Shown: positions 51,854 to 62,818 of the stretch, in pieces
Layout: every line of letters begins with the position of its first letter
Numbering within the stretch: the first letter of the stretch is position 1
Source of the DNA: Lithodes maja
Lineage: Eukaryota > Arthropoda > Malacostraca > Decapoda > Lithodidae
Reading direction: 5' to 3'
Assembly (NCBI GenBank): GCA_037953745.1
Contig: JBAKBP010004299.1
Span: 62,001-126,000 of the forward strand
Length of the DNA: 64,000 nt
Notes under the pieces: model-generated
Told to the model about the DNA's origin: nothing
The model's database searches: none
Seen by the model: only the letters and a program-made list of their open reading frames with translations
Made by a program: the position numbers and the translations under genes

Positions 51854-53130
51854 ACCGGCCGAGATGGTCCGGCGCCGAAAAAAGCGAGAGGAGCGTCTAG
51901 GGAATACCAAAAAAGGCCACAAAAAAATGCGTCATCTCCTTATGAACTCCAAGCAATGATGGCCATCAAGCTGAGCAGTGTCTTCCTTGAATTTATCCTG
52001 ACTCAACCGGTAAAGGGAGAGGCAAGGAAGACACACCAGGGGAGAGGAGGCACATCCCCCAGGAACCACCCAACCCACAGAGATAGAGCAAAGCCCATGA
52101 GGAGAAGTGGCAGGGAGGGTGGTTTCGCACAAACAGGGGCCCCCGTGAGGTACCCCTGGATTGGGCAAAAGACTATGAAAGGATGGAGGTGAAACAGGAA
52201 GAGAAAACAAAAACCAGTAAATGAAACTGGTGAGAAAAAGGGTGGCCTAGCCGTGAGCAGAGAATGTGTCAGGGGCGAAAAACCCTGTGGTGTGAAAGAG
52301 GGGCCCCCGTGGGGTACCCCTGGAGTATCACGAACCACCTGTCGCCCAGGCCCTTGAGACACAGTGAAGGACTCGAAAGGGGGGACTCGGGAATAACGCT
52401 AATAATGCGGCCGACACAAACTCTACAAACAGCACCGCCACCAACGAAATCTCAGATTGTTTACCAACGGTACACCTAGGCTATGAAAAAATGAAAACTC
52501 ATTGGGGCATAGCAATTCCAGAATGAGAAAACGAGCTAGGTTAAATTAAGCTAAAAGCTAAACTATGCCCAGACTAACAGGAAAAAAGAATATGAAAAGA
52601 GAAAGAATGAAAAACATATACGAGGAACGCCAGGCGCACCCGTACCTTCGGTAGGCTATTTCCACACGCGTCTCCATTATACACACTTAGGAGCCCATTT
52701 ACGTGTGCCCTAGATCACATAACATCTGTCTAACGAAAAAGAAGGCCAGATAAGCCGAAACGAACCTAAACAGGGTGAATTAAAGGAGCACAACAAAAGC
52801 GACTTCATTCAATGGAGCGCGTGAAAAAATGATGACAAGAGAGGGTCGCTCATGCGCACGTTCGACAGGGATCTGCACATGACGGAACACGGGATGGGCC
52901 TTAAGCGGTAACTAAGGTAAACCCCTTTTTCTTCTCTTTTATGCTTTTTTCACCTTCGGTGGTAGTTTTGGTTAATGTACAATGTCTCCTAGAGCAAGAT
53001 AAGGAGTAGACTCTAGACGTTTTCTTTTTAACCGCGGTTGGAATGACGACATAGCAGTCAAAATAGACAAGTCGTCATTGCAATTAGGTTAATAGCCTTG
53101 ACGTTGGATTTGCCAAGACTACTAACAAAT

Positions 53131-53260
53131 TGTGTTCTTTTATTTATAAATAACTATTTTACTTAAGCGTTGTTTCCACATAGCGATTTTGATTCGTTGT
53201 TTTGTCTTTTTACTGTGTTCGTATACGTTTTGGTTTGTTTATTTTGCAAGTTATACATTA
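53131..53260 (+). repeat. Repeat Z copy 1, right part
   Basis: TGTGTTCTTTTATTT through TTTCCACATAGCGATTTTGA to TTATTTTGCAAGTTA matches 54630-54770. It continues repeat Z beyond the E0/E1 insertion. Confidence 0.7.
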
Positions 53261-53380
53261 TAATCACTATGTTTCGGTATCAAAATATTAAGAGGATTTT
53301 GTAATTTACAACATATTTTGCTACACAATAATTTTAATAGCCGAGCAATCTATAAAAGGGAAATGGCAATTTACTGTCAG

Positions 53381-53381
<1 letters not shown>

Positions 53382-53413
<32 letters not shown>
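53382..53413 (+). repeat. Poly-A tract
   Basis: A run of about 30 A residues. It could be the 3' end of a retroposed sequence, but no matching target duplication was found. Confidence 0.7.
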
Positions 53414-53415
<2 letters not shown>

Positions 53416-53499
53416 GTTTACAATAGTCCCTTGCGGTTAGCATTCATATTACTGTAGTCTGGCAAAATCCTCCCTAATCGTAAGGCCCAGTGTCTATGA

Positions 53500-53660
53500 G
53501 AAAAAGGCCAAAGTAGTCTGGCTAATTGGTAGGAAACAGACAGTCAGCATAAATGGTGTTAAGTCAGAATGGGGAGCAGTCAAAAGTGGGGGATCTGTAT
53601 TAGGTCCTCTGTTGTTTGTTGTATACATAAATTACCAAATTCCATCCCCCTCACACAAGG
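53500..53660 (+). pseudogene. CR1-type RT fragment, motif B region
   Basis: It encodes QTVSINGVKSEWGAVKSG, then SVLGPLLFVVYIN, the region before and at RT motif B of a CR1-like element. It lacks the preceding VPQG. The frame closes within 20 residues. A fragment covering the next RT motif is at 54776-54890, so an insertion of about 1.1 kb may separate them. Confidence 0.65.
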
Positions 53661-54439
53661 TAACGTAAATGATGAAGTTGAAAATGTTCTTGACATATAC
53701 AGTATATATACAGATTGTTAATGAACAGTGCACACTTAAAATATACCACAAAGTTGACAATTTTAATTTAACGTAATAAACTTTCCTTTCCCTTGTAGTA
53801 ACATCGATACTAATATAACTTATAATTTTTTAAATTCCCAGCTGATAAGATTTTGTAACATTTGCACTAAAGTAGATGCCTTTTGGGCTAGAGCTAGCTT
53901 ACTATACAGACTCTTAGTAGAGAGGTTTTGAGGCAAGTAAATTGTTACTAAATTTAATCTTTTTAAGGTCAATTATTGTGACTACTGTATTCTAAAATTT
54001 GACATCAATAATTTTAATCAAGCATTTTTAACTTGAAGTTCCTTGTATAACCTCGGCTTACTTTTTGTCTGTATGTATTATTTTTTATATATATTTTTTC
54101 TATTGTTATTATTGATTTTTATAATGAATTGTTCTTGTTAAAAGAGTTCTCTTTGTTTAAATCTGTTGTTGCTCCTCCATATTTTGCAATTACAGTATTT
54201 TTATTATTTTTATTTATTACCGGTATATTGTATCTATACATTGTCGATAGTATCAATTGCTTGCTTTTGCGATTTCCTTAGTTTATTTGTACGATAAATG
54301 TAGGTTATTTGTAGGGTAGTAATTGGTACGGGTCACTTGAGGCATGCTATGCTTACAGGTACCTACCCGATAGCACTGTCATTAGTGAGTGTTGTATGTT
54401 TTTGTATTATTATAGATATCTTTAATTGCAAATTACCTT
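53661..54439. other. AT-rich insertion, no gene
   Basis: Very AT-rich sequence between two fragments of the same kind of RT. I see no frame or terminal repeats. Confidence 0.45.
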
Positions 54440-54775
54440 ATTATAAAATTTGATACAAATTGTAGTTTCTTTATTCACGCAGAATTTAATCAAATTTACC
54501 AGAACGTCCCGTACTTCCCAAACTGACTAATTCCTTGAACATGACGATAGTGCATGGTTATGTGTACGATTAGTTTGCTTGGGAACCAGATTAACTTGCG
54601 CATGTAGCGATGTACACCCGATGGGGTGGATTGTGTTCTTTTATTTCAAATTTTATTTTATTAAGCGTTATTTCCACATAGCGATTTTGATTAGTTCCTT
54701 TGCGTTTATCTTGTGTCGTCCCCGTTTTGGTTTATTTTGTTTATTTTGCAAGTTACACATTATAATATATAGTAG
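54440..54775 (+). repeat. Repeat Z copy 2, uninterrupted
   Basis: This copy reads through GGGGTGGATTGTGTTC without interruption. It shows the empty target of the E0/E1 pair and aligns to 36430-36606 plus 53131-53260. Confidence 0.7.
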
Positions 54776-54890
54776 GATAACTAAATTCACAGACGATACC
54801 AAAATGGGGAGAAAAATAGATTCAGATATCGACATAGAGTGCCTCCAAAGGGATCTAGATACCTTACACGAATACATACATAATACATAA
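54776..54890 (+). pseudogene. CR1-type RT fragment, motif C region
   Basis: It encodes KFTDDTKMGRKIDSDIDIEC and LQRDLDTLHEY, matching the FADD motif and the following helix of CR1-like RTs (here T for A). It probably continues the fragment at 53500-53660. Confidence 0.6.
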
Positions 54891-54924
54891 AATGTTAAGA
54901 CTGAGTGCTCCAAAATACGTGCAG

Positions 54925-55000
54925 TTTCAGTCTCTTGTCCTAATGGCGGCGTTCCAGGCAACCCTGTTAAGGGCTGCTTCACTTGTCAAGTTCTTTAATT
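54925..55000 (+). repeat. Half copy of the 57.7-kb foldback repeat
   Basis: CCTAATGGCGGCG, then CCAGGCA, GGGCTGC and TTCACTTGTCA match one arm of the inverted repeat at 57715-57890 with several mismatches. It lies beside the 3' tail of CR1 copy B. Confidence 0.6.
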
Positions 55001-55042
55001 CGAGATCGGCACATATACTGTAGTCCGATCCCAGGTCTTCAT

Positions 55043-56750
55043 TCTTACAGTTTCTTACAGTTTCTTACAGTAGATCCTCTGGAAAAAGGCAAACTATGCC
55101 TGTGTATCCAGCTCAGTACCAGTACTTGCACTGCTGCGGTCGTTCACGGTGTTGGCGGCGGCGGTAGCAGACGCAACATTTTTACTATTCTGTATTTTTG
55201 TTTTATAATCAAACTTCAAATCTTGTCTTCCCCATGCTTTATCAAGATTACTTTCAAACTCCCTTATTGATTCGGAATCGACTACATACTGGGGCAGTGC
55301 GTTCCACTCATTTACCACTCTATCACAAAATGAGTTCTTTGCCTTCTCAAGCCTATTTCTTTCTTTGTAAATTTTCTTAGAGTGTCCTCTCGTTCTTGTT
55401 CCCTCCCGCATCAAGAAGATACCTTCACACACATCCTCATCGTACTTTCCTGACACTATCTTAAAAGTCTCTATCATATCCCCTCTCTTTCTCCTATATG
55501 CCAGTGTCGGAAGCCCCAGTGTCCTCAACCTCTTGCTCATAGCCTGCGTTCTTCAACGTTGGTACCAGCTTGCTAGCTCTCCTCTGCACTTTCTCCACTG
55601 CTTCTATATCCTTTACCATATATGGAGCCCACACCTGGTTTGCATATTCCAGGTGCGGCCTAACCAGCGCTGTATATAGATTCCTGAAGATTTCTTCGTC
55701 AAGTGACACAAATGTCCTCCTTATCAGCCCTACAATTCTATTGGCTTTGTTTATCTTTTCCGCTAAATGTTCTGAGAAATTTAACTTATTGTCTATCACT
55801 ACTCCTATATCCTTTTCTGCACTCACTTCCTCCATCGCTTCATACATACTGTATCCTACCTTGTCTATCTTGCTGGTCCCAATCCGCATGTACTTGCATT
55901 TTTTTGGATGAAAAGGCATTAACCAATGCTCAGACCATCCCTTCATGCCCTCCACATCTCCTTGAAGCAAACCCATATCTTCCTTACTCCTCACTCTTCT
56001 ATACAGTTTAGTGTCATCCGCATACAGGTATACCTCACTTCCATTAGTTATAACTTCAGGCAAGTCGTTGATAAATATAACGAACAGCAGTGGTCCCAAC
56101 ACAGATCCCTGAGGTACCCCACTTGTAATTTCCCTCCACCCCGAGCCTATTCCATTCACCAGTACCCTCTGTCTCCGATCTTTCAGGAAGGCTTCTATCC
56201 ATTTCACACATTTCTCCCCTATATTATAGCTTCTAACTTTCTCTATTAACCTTTTATGTGGGACCTTATCGAAGGCCTTCATAAAATCGCAATATACCAC
56301 GTCTATTACATCACCATCTTCTAGAATTTGCATCCAATCATCTACCACCTTAATTAGCTGTAGTACCGTCGACCTCCCCGGCAAGAATCCGAACTGTCTC
56401 CCACTGAAAAGTTGGTTTGACTTCATATGATCCATTATTCCTTCTCTAATTACCGTTTCCATTAGTTTACACACAACACTTGTCAAACTGACTGGTCTAT
56501 AATTCCCTGGGTCATTTCTCTTTCCCTTCTTAAATATAGCTGTTATGTTCGCCTCTCTCCAGTCCATCGGGATTTGTCCTGTATTAAACGATACCTCAAA
56601 TAACATTTTCAATGGCTCTACTAACATCTCCCCTCCTTCCTTTATGATTCTTGGGTGTATCCCATCCGGTCCCGGTGACTTACTTCTGTTCATTTTTTCT
56701 ATAGCCCTTCTTATTCTAGCATGGGAAAACTCTACTAGTTCTAGTGCCGG
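55043..56750 (-). mobile_element. CR1-type non-LTR retrotransposon copy B, 5'-truncated
   Basis: The element ends (left, minus orientation) in three CTGTAAGAAA-type units at about 55043-55075. It begins at about 56750, where it joins an RTE fragment. It serves as the uninterrupted reference for copy A. Confidence 0.85.
55200..56747 (-). pseudogene. CR1-type reverse transcriptase (copy B), nearly complete RT
   Basis: The RT domain is complete: SPGPDGIHPRII, NYRPVSLTSV, motif A VVYCDFMKAFDKVPH, motif B SGVPQGSVLGPLLF, motif C VYLYADDTKLY, the thumb and the C-terminal domain ending WNALPQYVV and FESNLDKAW. A +1 insertion near 55535 (GAGCAAGAGG against GAGCAGAGG in copy A) shifts the last 110 residues. 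The endonuclease is missing by 5' truncation. The motif order, C-terminal domain and tandem tail fit the CR1/L2 group. It cannot move on its own. Confidence 0.87.
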
Positions 56751-56752
56751 CG

Positions 56753-57374
56753 CCTGTCATCAGTCCATCCCTTGGTGCAGCTCCCTCCACAATCACAGAC
56801 CTGCATCTTTTCACCCAATTTTGTTCATCCATTCTCTCCACATACCCATACCATCACTATCTACTTGTACGCATCTCCTCGCTAACACTCTTTATACCCA
56901 AGCGTCTCCTCAGCTCATCATTAGTTATTCTATCCTGCAGTTTGGCCCCACGCATCCATCTCACTATTCTCATCTCATTACGTTCCATTTTGTTGACATC
57001 CTCTTCTTTAACGGCCCATGTTTCTGAGGCATACATCATTGCACTTCTAACACACGAGGCATACACCTTTTCCTTCAGGGGGAGAGGCATTCTTTTCATA
57101 CTTGAATTTGCAGCAGTTCTCTGAACTTCCTCCAGCCACGTGTAATTCTAGCGACAGTGGCAACCTCGGCCCCACCACTGGCAGAGATGGTATCTCCTAG
57201 GTAACAAAACTTGTCCACCAGATCCAATGACTCATTTCCAAAATTCACAGCCACGGGATCATCATTTAACACAAGCTCGCCCCTGCACACTACGCACTCA
57301 TATTTCTCGATTTCTGACACATCCTTCGGCAGGGGTCCTTTTATTCTACTACAGCGCTTACTCCCATGGTGCAC
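56753..57374 (-). pseudogene. RTE-type RT C-terminal fragment
   Basis: The minus strand encodes DKFCYLGDTISASGGAE, WRKFRELL, then (after a shift near 57097) KEKVYASCVRSAMMYASETW and MRIVRWMRGAKL, followed by VERMDEQNWVKRC. These are the signature segments after the RT of RTE/BovB-group elements. The RT core is absent. It joins CR1 copy B directly at about 56750. Confidence 0.8.
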
Positions 57375-57714
57375 CCAACATCGACCGATAAGGGTGCGTT
57401 AGGGTGTGTGTGTCAACAACGTAGGGTCAGAGAGAGTGGTGAGTCATCCCCCACCTTCACAGCCAGTGTAACACTGCCTTGCTTCTGGGAGAGATGATGT
57501 AATGGGTAGGGAGGGAAGGGGAGATGGCTGGAGGTGCTTGTAGGTAGGGGGATTAGGGAGAAATTTGTGGGAGTGAAGGGGTGTTTGGGGATGGAGCTTA
57601 GTTCATTACAAGGCCAATAGAGCTGAAATTTCACAACGGAAAATTTGATTGCTTGGCGCAAAACATGCTGACGCCATATGACGTCACCCGGGATGCTGCC
57701 TATTAACCTTATTG
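57375..57714. other. No gene recognised
   Basis: G-rich and mixed sequence with no clear frame or borders. Confidence 0.45.
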
Positions 57715-57890
57715 ACAGAGTGAGGTTCCGGTCTCATATCCTAATGGCGGCGCTCCAGGCAGCGCTATTCAGAGCTGCCTCACTTGTCAGGTTTTCTTGA
57801 ACAAATAAACCTGACAAGTGAGGCAGCTCTGAATAGGGCTGCGTGGAGCGCCGCCATTAGGACATGAGACCGGAACTGCACTCTGTCTTA
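57715..57890. repeat. Inverted repeat (foldback), arms about 75-80 bp
   Basis: ACAGAGTG, then TTCCGGTCTCAT through TTCAGAGCTGCCTCACTTGT to GTCAGGTTT on the left pairs with its reverse complement on the right, around a short loop at about 57795-57807. Arms look over 90% matched. The arms contain no gene. A diverged half copy lies at 54925-55000. Confidence 0.8.
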
Positions 57891-58026
57891 AAATTGCTGT
57901 ATGCATATGTATATATATATGACACCATATGGCAACACATGGCCTTAAGGGGTTAAGGGTGTCATTGGGTATAACATGTGTATATACGTGTGGAACTGAA
58001 AATCTATCGAGACTCGCCTGTGTGTA
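57891..58026. other. Short spacer
   Basis: Spacer with a short TA repeat (57908-57920), ending in the TA target of the Tigger element. Confidence 0.4.
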
Positions 58027-58321
58027 CAGTCGACCCTCGCAAATTCGGACTAAAAGAGACTGGGCCTTGTCCGAATTCAGGAAAAGTCCGGATTCAGAAA
58101 ATAGTGTACGGGGGGGGCCACACACGCATACACATACGCACACACATTATTAATATTAATAGCCTAGCAGTAAATAAAAGTTACGTAATATACAGTACTG
58201 TACAGTACTCACCTTATCCTAAATCTTCTATTTACACTATGTACAGGGGTTGATTGAAGGGGGTTAATCAGAATCCGAGGTCGAATCCACGACCATCGGA
58301 TCATCCACCTCACATCCACAT

Positions 58322-58486
58322 CCACTACTGGGACCCGGCTGAGGCTCCTGGGTGGTGGCTGGCCGGCGATGGTCGGGGGCACTACTGGGACCCGGCTGAG
58401 GCTCCTGGGTGGTGGCACTACTGGGGCCTGGCTGAGGCTCCTGGGTGGTGGCACTACTGGGACCCGGCTGAGGCTCCTGGGTGGTG
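58322..58486 (-). repeat. 36-bp minisatellite in the Tigger 3' coding end
   Basis: Four 36-bp units (58322-58357, 58379-58414, 58415-58450, 58451-58486) encode ATTQEPQPGPSS on the minus strand. One 21-bp spacer keeps the frame. The repeat extends the acidic C-terminus. Confidence 0.82.
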
Positions 58487-59594
58487 GCTAGGGTGGCGAA
58501 AGAAAGAGTGGATTTTCGTCTGCCTACCCACTTGGTGCTGCTTCAGTATGATTGCCTCCCTGAGTAAACGTAGCTGGGTGTAGTGTGACGCTACCTCAGG
58601 AGTGTATTCAGTGAAGGCAATCAGGTCGTCCACACTGGCCCTCAGTGACGATAGTTTGTGTCGGCTTACTGGTTCCTCTTCCTCGTCACTGCTCTCTTCT
58701 TCTGCTTCTTGGCTCTGGATCTGTTCTGCGATCTGTTCAGGAGTGTAAATTTCATGCCCTGGTACTATCTCTGCCTCGTCCAGCCAATCTTGAACATCTT
58801 CCACAGTGACATCCTTTTCCCCAGCATTCCTCAATAGGTTGTGGAAATCAGCAGCCGCATCATTACCAAACCCCTCAAAGTCGTTGGGATCATCTTCGGC
58901 ATGAAGGAATGGTTTCCAACAGTTGGCTAAGGTGGAAATTTGTAGGCTATCCCAAGCAGAGCAAAGATTGCAAATAGCAGAGCGGCTTTGATGTTAGACA
59001 GTGTGCGTGCCCCACGAGTGTCCTGTACTGAGTCGGACTCGTCCTCCAGCACCACCAGGACTTCATTGAGGTACTTCCTGGTATATTTCCTCTTGAGGGC
59101 GCTAATAATGCCCTGGTCCATGGGCTGGATAAGTGCTGTGGTGTTAGGCGGGAGGTACACAACTTTAATTCACCCGTCAGGTGAGACCAATATATCAGCG
59201 CTGGGGTGGGCTGGGGCATTATCCAACAATAGAACTGCCTTCACTTCGTCTCTGGGGATGCCCAAAACTTCCACTTGATATCTGATGACAGCTGGCACGA
59301 AGTATTCGAAAAACCATGCAGTAAAAATAGCGCAGTTGAACCAGGCTTTCTTGCTGTGGTAATACTTGGCTGGCAGTTCTGTTTCGATGTCTAGGTTCCT
59401 CATTGCATGTGGCCTCTTGCTTTTTCCCACAATCGCCAGCTTGAGACGGTGCGTGCCACTGCCATTTCCCCCACACAGGGCTGATAATCGCTCCTTGGAT
59501 AGTTTCTTTCCTTTTGTTTTCCCCTCATGCTTCGTTACCTGGGTATTTTTGGGCATAGAACGCCAGTAAAATCCAGTCTCATCGGCGTTATATA

Positions 59595-59911
59595 CAGTAG
59601 GGTCCCGCATAAAACGTGTTCGCATAAAACGAGTCTCGATTAAAACGACCGACCTAAAATATTAATATTTAATTTTCGTACGAAATATCGTCGCTTTGTA
59701 CGAAATATAGTTCGCTTTGTACGAAATATCGTCGCTTTGTATGAAATATCGTTCGCTTTGTATGAAATATTGTTCGCTTTGTACGAAAATTTTCGCTTAC
59801 AGTGAACATTGACGATATTGCGCCACCAAAATGCTGTGTTCACATAAAACGAAATCGCATAAAACGCCCTCGTTTATCGACCATAAACTCGTTTTATGTG
59901 AGACCCTACTG
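59595..59911. mobile_element. Pogo-like MITE in the Tigger gene, 317 bp
   Basis: Termini CAGTAGGGTCCCGCATAAAA and a near-perfect inverse at the right, with TA at 59593-59594 and 59912-59913. The interior (59677-59800) is a tandem array of about five units of 20-21 bp (TTCGCTTTGTACGAAATATC). Removing it rejoins the transposase frame. Confidence 0.88.
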
Positions 59912-61143
59912 TACTTGAGAGAGGGTTAGGTTCTCTTCCTCCACAAGCTTATGGAAACGAGCACGGAAAGCTTCTATCCCAGAACTGTCTGCACTCCCAC
60001 TTTCCCCATGAGTTTTAACATTAAACAATCCATGTCGATTCCTAAACCGCCATAACCAACCATCACTACCCGTAAAGTTAGCTAGGCCTAAATTTTCAGC
60101 CAGCTTCACTGCGGCGGTCATAATCTCCACACCCCGTACATTCACGCCACTAGACCTCTCCTGAAGAAACCACTTCAGTACAGCTGCATCTAGCTGGGAA
60201 TGATCAGCTGTGGTCATATTTTTCCTTGGTCTTGCTTTGCCAGTTTTAGATTTATTGCCTTCGACACATAATTTAGCAGCATAGTTCTTTAACTTGTCCT
60301 TGGTCTTACGTATATCGGAGACGGTTTGCTTCTTGCACCCATACTCCTCACAAACCTGGAGCACTGTACGACCATTCTCAAGCTTCCTTATCAGTTCTAG
60401 TTTTTGTTCTACACTCAGAGTAACCTTTACCCGCTTGACAGTCTTTTGAGGCTTGGGGGGCATGGTGGCTGGCAATGAAAGTCGATAATAACTTCACAAA
60501 CACCTTAATAACCAGGTACAGTAGTCGCACGGCGGGTTGTAAACAAGCTTGAATGACTAGGCGGGAACGGGTGGCGTCACCCGTCGCGAGAGCCACCTAC
60601 CGGACAAAATTTTAAGTATTCGGACAAGTATATTTGTTAGTAGTCTTGGCAAATCCAACGTCAAGGCTATTAACCTAATTGCAATGACGACTTGTCTATT
60701 TTGACTGCTATGTCGTCATTCCAACCGCGGTTAAAAAGAAAACGTCTAGAGTCTACTCCTTATCTTGCTCTAGGAGACGTTGTACATTAACCAAAACTAC
60801 CACCGAAGGTGAAAAAAGCATAGAAGAGAAGAAAAAGGGGTTTACCTTAGTTACCGCTTAAGGCCCATCCCGTGTTCCGTCATGTGCAGATCCCTGTCGG
60901 ACGTGCGCATGAGCGACCCTCTCTTGTCATCATTTTTTCACGCGCTCCATTGAATGAAGTCGCTTTTGTTGTGCTCCTTTAATTCACCCTGTTTAGGTTC
61001 GTTTCGGCTTATCTGGCATTCTTTTTTGTTAGACAGATGTTACGTGATCAAGGGCACACGTAAATGGGCTCCTAAGTGTGTATAATGGAGGCGCGTGTGG
61101 AAATAGCCTACCGAAGGTACGGGGGCGCCTGGCGTTCCTCGTA

Positions 61144-61913
61144 CAGTCAGCCCCCCCAATACGCGATTCCACAATTCGCGAAAACCCTAATACACGAGTG
61201 ACCCCTCGAAAATAACATTAATTAATTAAACATTAATTACGCGAGGTGGTACCACAATACACGAATCGAGAGCTAAGAAGGGGCCAAATCCGCTATTCCC
61301 GCTTGATACGCGAGCACGTCTACGTTTCGCGAGGCCCAGGAGTAGCTCTGAAAAAAGAAGAAGACGGGCATACGCCTGCCTTCCCTCCCGCTTACCCTCC
61401 CTCCCTCCCTCCCACAGTCCCGCTCATGCGCTCATAGCCGTGCGGAGTGACCAAACGTTTGTAGTGCCTGCCACTTTTTTCGCCATGCCACGCCAATATA
61501 AGAAGATAACACACAAAATGAAGGTGGAAGTGTTGGATCGCAAGAAAAAAGGAGAAGGAAACTGTGCAATAGGCTTGTCAGAGTAAACTGTTCGTACGAT
61601 TTGGTCAGGGAGGGAGAAGTTGGAGAAAATCGTGAAGTCCTACGGTCCTAGTCCTAGTCCTAGCCTATCTACTACTAATTTTAAGGTAAGGTTTCATATT
61701 TTTATTCATTGTTCTTATTATATATAAGATATAGACTGTACTGTAGAGCCAAAAATGTCGAAAATAAGGCCAAAATTTTTGAAAATAGGCCATAATTGAG
61801 AGATGTCACCCATATCTAATTATTCCTATTTAAAGTTAGGTCCACAATACGCGGATTCCCAATACGCGATGCCTCCTGTCGCCCCTATTCTCGCGTATTG
61901 GGGGGGCTGACTG
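61144..61913 (+). mobile_element. Decayed pogo-like element in E2, 770 bp
   Basis: Termini CAGTCAGCCCCCCCAATACG and its inverse, with TA on both sides; E1 has an uninterrupted CCTCGTATATG. A remnant at 61484-61680 encodes MPRQYKKITHKMKVEVLD, then a stop and VRTIWSGREKL, resembling the first CENP-B-type helix-turn-helix. It is therefore a deletion derivative of a Tigger-like element. No catalytic domain remains. Confidence 0.82.
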
Positions 61914-62675
61914 TATATGTTTTTCATTCTTTCTCTTTTCATATTCTTTTTTCCTGTTAGTCTGGGCATAGTTTAGCTTTTAGCTTAATTTAGCCTAGCT
62001 CGTTTTCTCATTCAGGAATTGCTATGCCCCTATGAGTTTTCATTTTTTCATAGCCTAGGTGTAAGGTAAACAATCTGAGATTTCGTTGGTGGCAGTGCTG
62101 TTTGTAGAGTTTGTGTCGGCCGCATTATTAGCGTTATTCCCGAGTCCCCCCTTTCGAGTCCTTCACTGTGTCTCAAGGGCCTGGGCGACAGGTGGTTCGT
62201 GATACTCCAGGGGTACCCCACGGGGGCCCCTCTTTCACACCACAGGGTTTTTCGCCCCTGACACATTCTCTGCTCACGGCTAGGCCACCCTTTTTCTCAC
62301 CAGTTTCATTTACTGGTTTTTGTTTTCTCTTCCTGTTTCACCTCCATCCTTTCATAGTCTTTTGCCCAATCCAGGGGTACCTCACGGGGGCCCCTGTTTG
62401 TGCGAAACCACCCTCCCTGCCACTTCTCCTCATGGGCTTTGCTCTATCTCTGTGGGTTGGGTGGTTCCTGGGGGATGTGCCTCCTCCCCCCTGGTGTGTC
62501 TTCCTTGCCTCTCCCTTTACCGGTTGAGTCAGGATAAATTCAAGGAAGACACTGCTCAGCTTGATGGCCATCATTGCTTGGAGTTCATAAGGAGATGACG
62601 CATTTTTTGTGGCCTTTTTTGGTATTCCCTAGACGCTCCTCAAGCTTTTTTCGGCGCCGGACCATCTCGGCCGGT

Positions 62676-62818
62676 CCCGCAAATTTGCGGGAGCTCGATT
62701 CGGTCCTCTGGGACGTTTCGGCTCCCCGCAAATTTGCGGAGATCGTTGGGGGGTCCCGCAAAATTGCGGGAGGGTGGTGTCGATACGGTTATGCCTCCAT
62801 TGGCCCGCAAATTTGCGG
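62676..62818 (+). repeat. Four spaced 16-bp palindromes in the E2 leader
   Basis: CCCGCAAATTTGCGGG at 62676-62691; the 14-bp core at 62726-62739 and 62805-62818; CCCGCAAAATTGCGGG at 62755-62770. Here all four cores are intact, while E1 has one mismatch. Centres are 29-50 bp apart. Confidence 0.85.

Larger units (their letters stand above)
41389..53130 (-). mobile_element. E1: DIRS-like tyrosine-recombinase retrotransposon, split by piggyBac D
   Basis: On the minus strand the order is leader, gag-like frame, RT, RNase H and tyrosine recombinase, the order known for DIRS-group elements. These integrate with a recombinase rather than an integrase. The ends are inverted repeats of about 36 bp: ATTTGTTAGTAGTCTTGG from 41389, and its reverse complement ending at 53130. 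Removing piggyBac D, it is about 7.5 kb. E2 at 60632 starts with the same sequence. It lies directly beside E0 within repeat Z. Confidence 0.85.
58264..60475 (-). pseudogene. Tigger/jerky-type transposase, broken
   Basis: The N-terminal part has a CENP-B-type pair of helix-turn-helix DNA-binding domains (LSVEQKLELIRKLENG, VCEEYGCKKQTVSDI, then DGWLWRFRNRHGL). The DDD catalytic part follows: YNADETGF, LLLDNAPAHP and IQPMDQG. The C-terminal part is acidic (EEESSDEEEE) and ends in a 12-residue repeat. Breaks are a MITE inserted at a TA between LSQV and YNADETG, a TGA stop at 59170-59172 before VVYLPPNTTA, and a frameshift near 58930. Pogo-group enzymes cut at TA. This copy is dead but young enough to read throughout. 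Confidence 0.87.
58027..60631 (-). mobile_element. Tigger/jerky-type pogo element, 5' end cut by E2
   Basis: The 3' terminus (left) is CAGTCGACCCTCGCAAATTC after a TA. The body encodes a pogo-group transposase on the minus strand. The 5' terminal repeat is not seen because DIRS copy E2 begins at 60632. A 317-bp MITE is nested in the gene. Confidence 0.82.
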
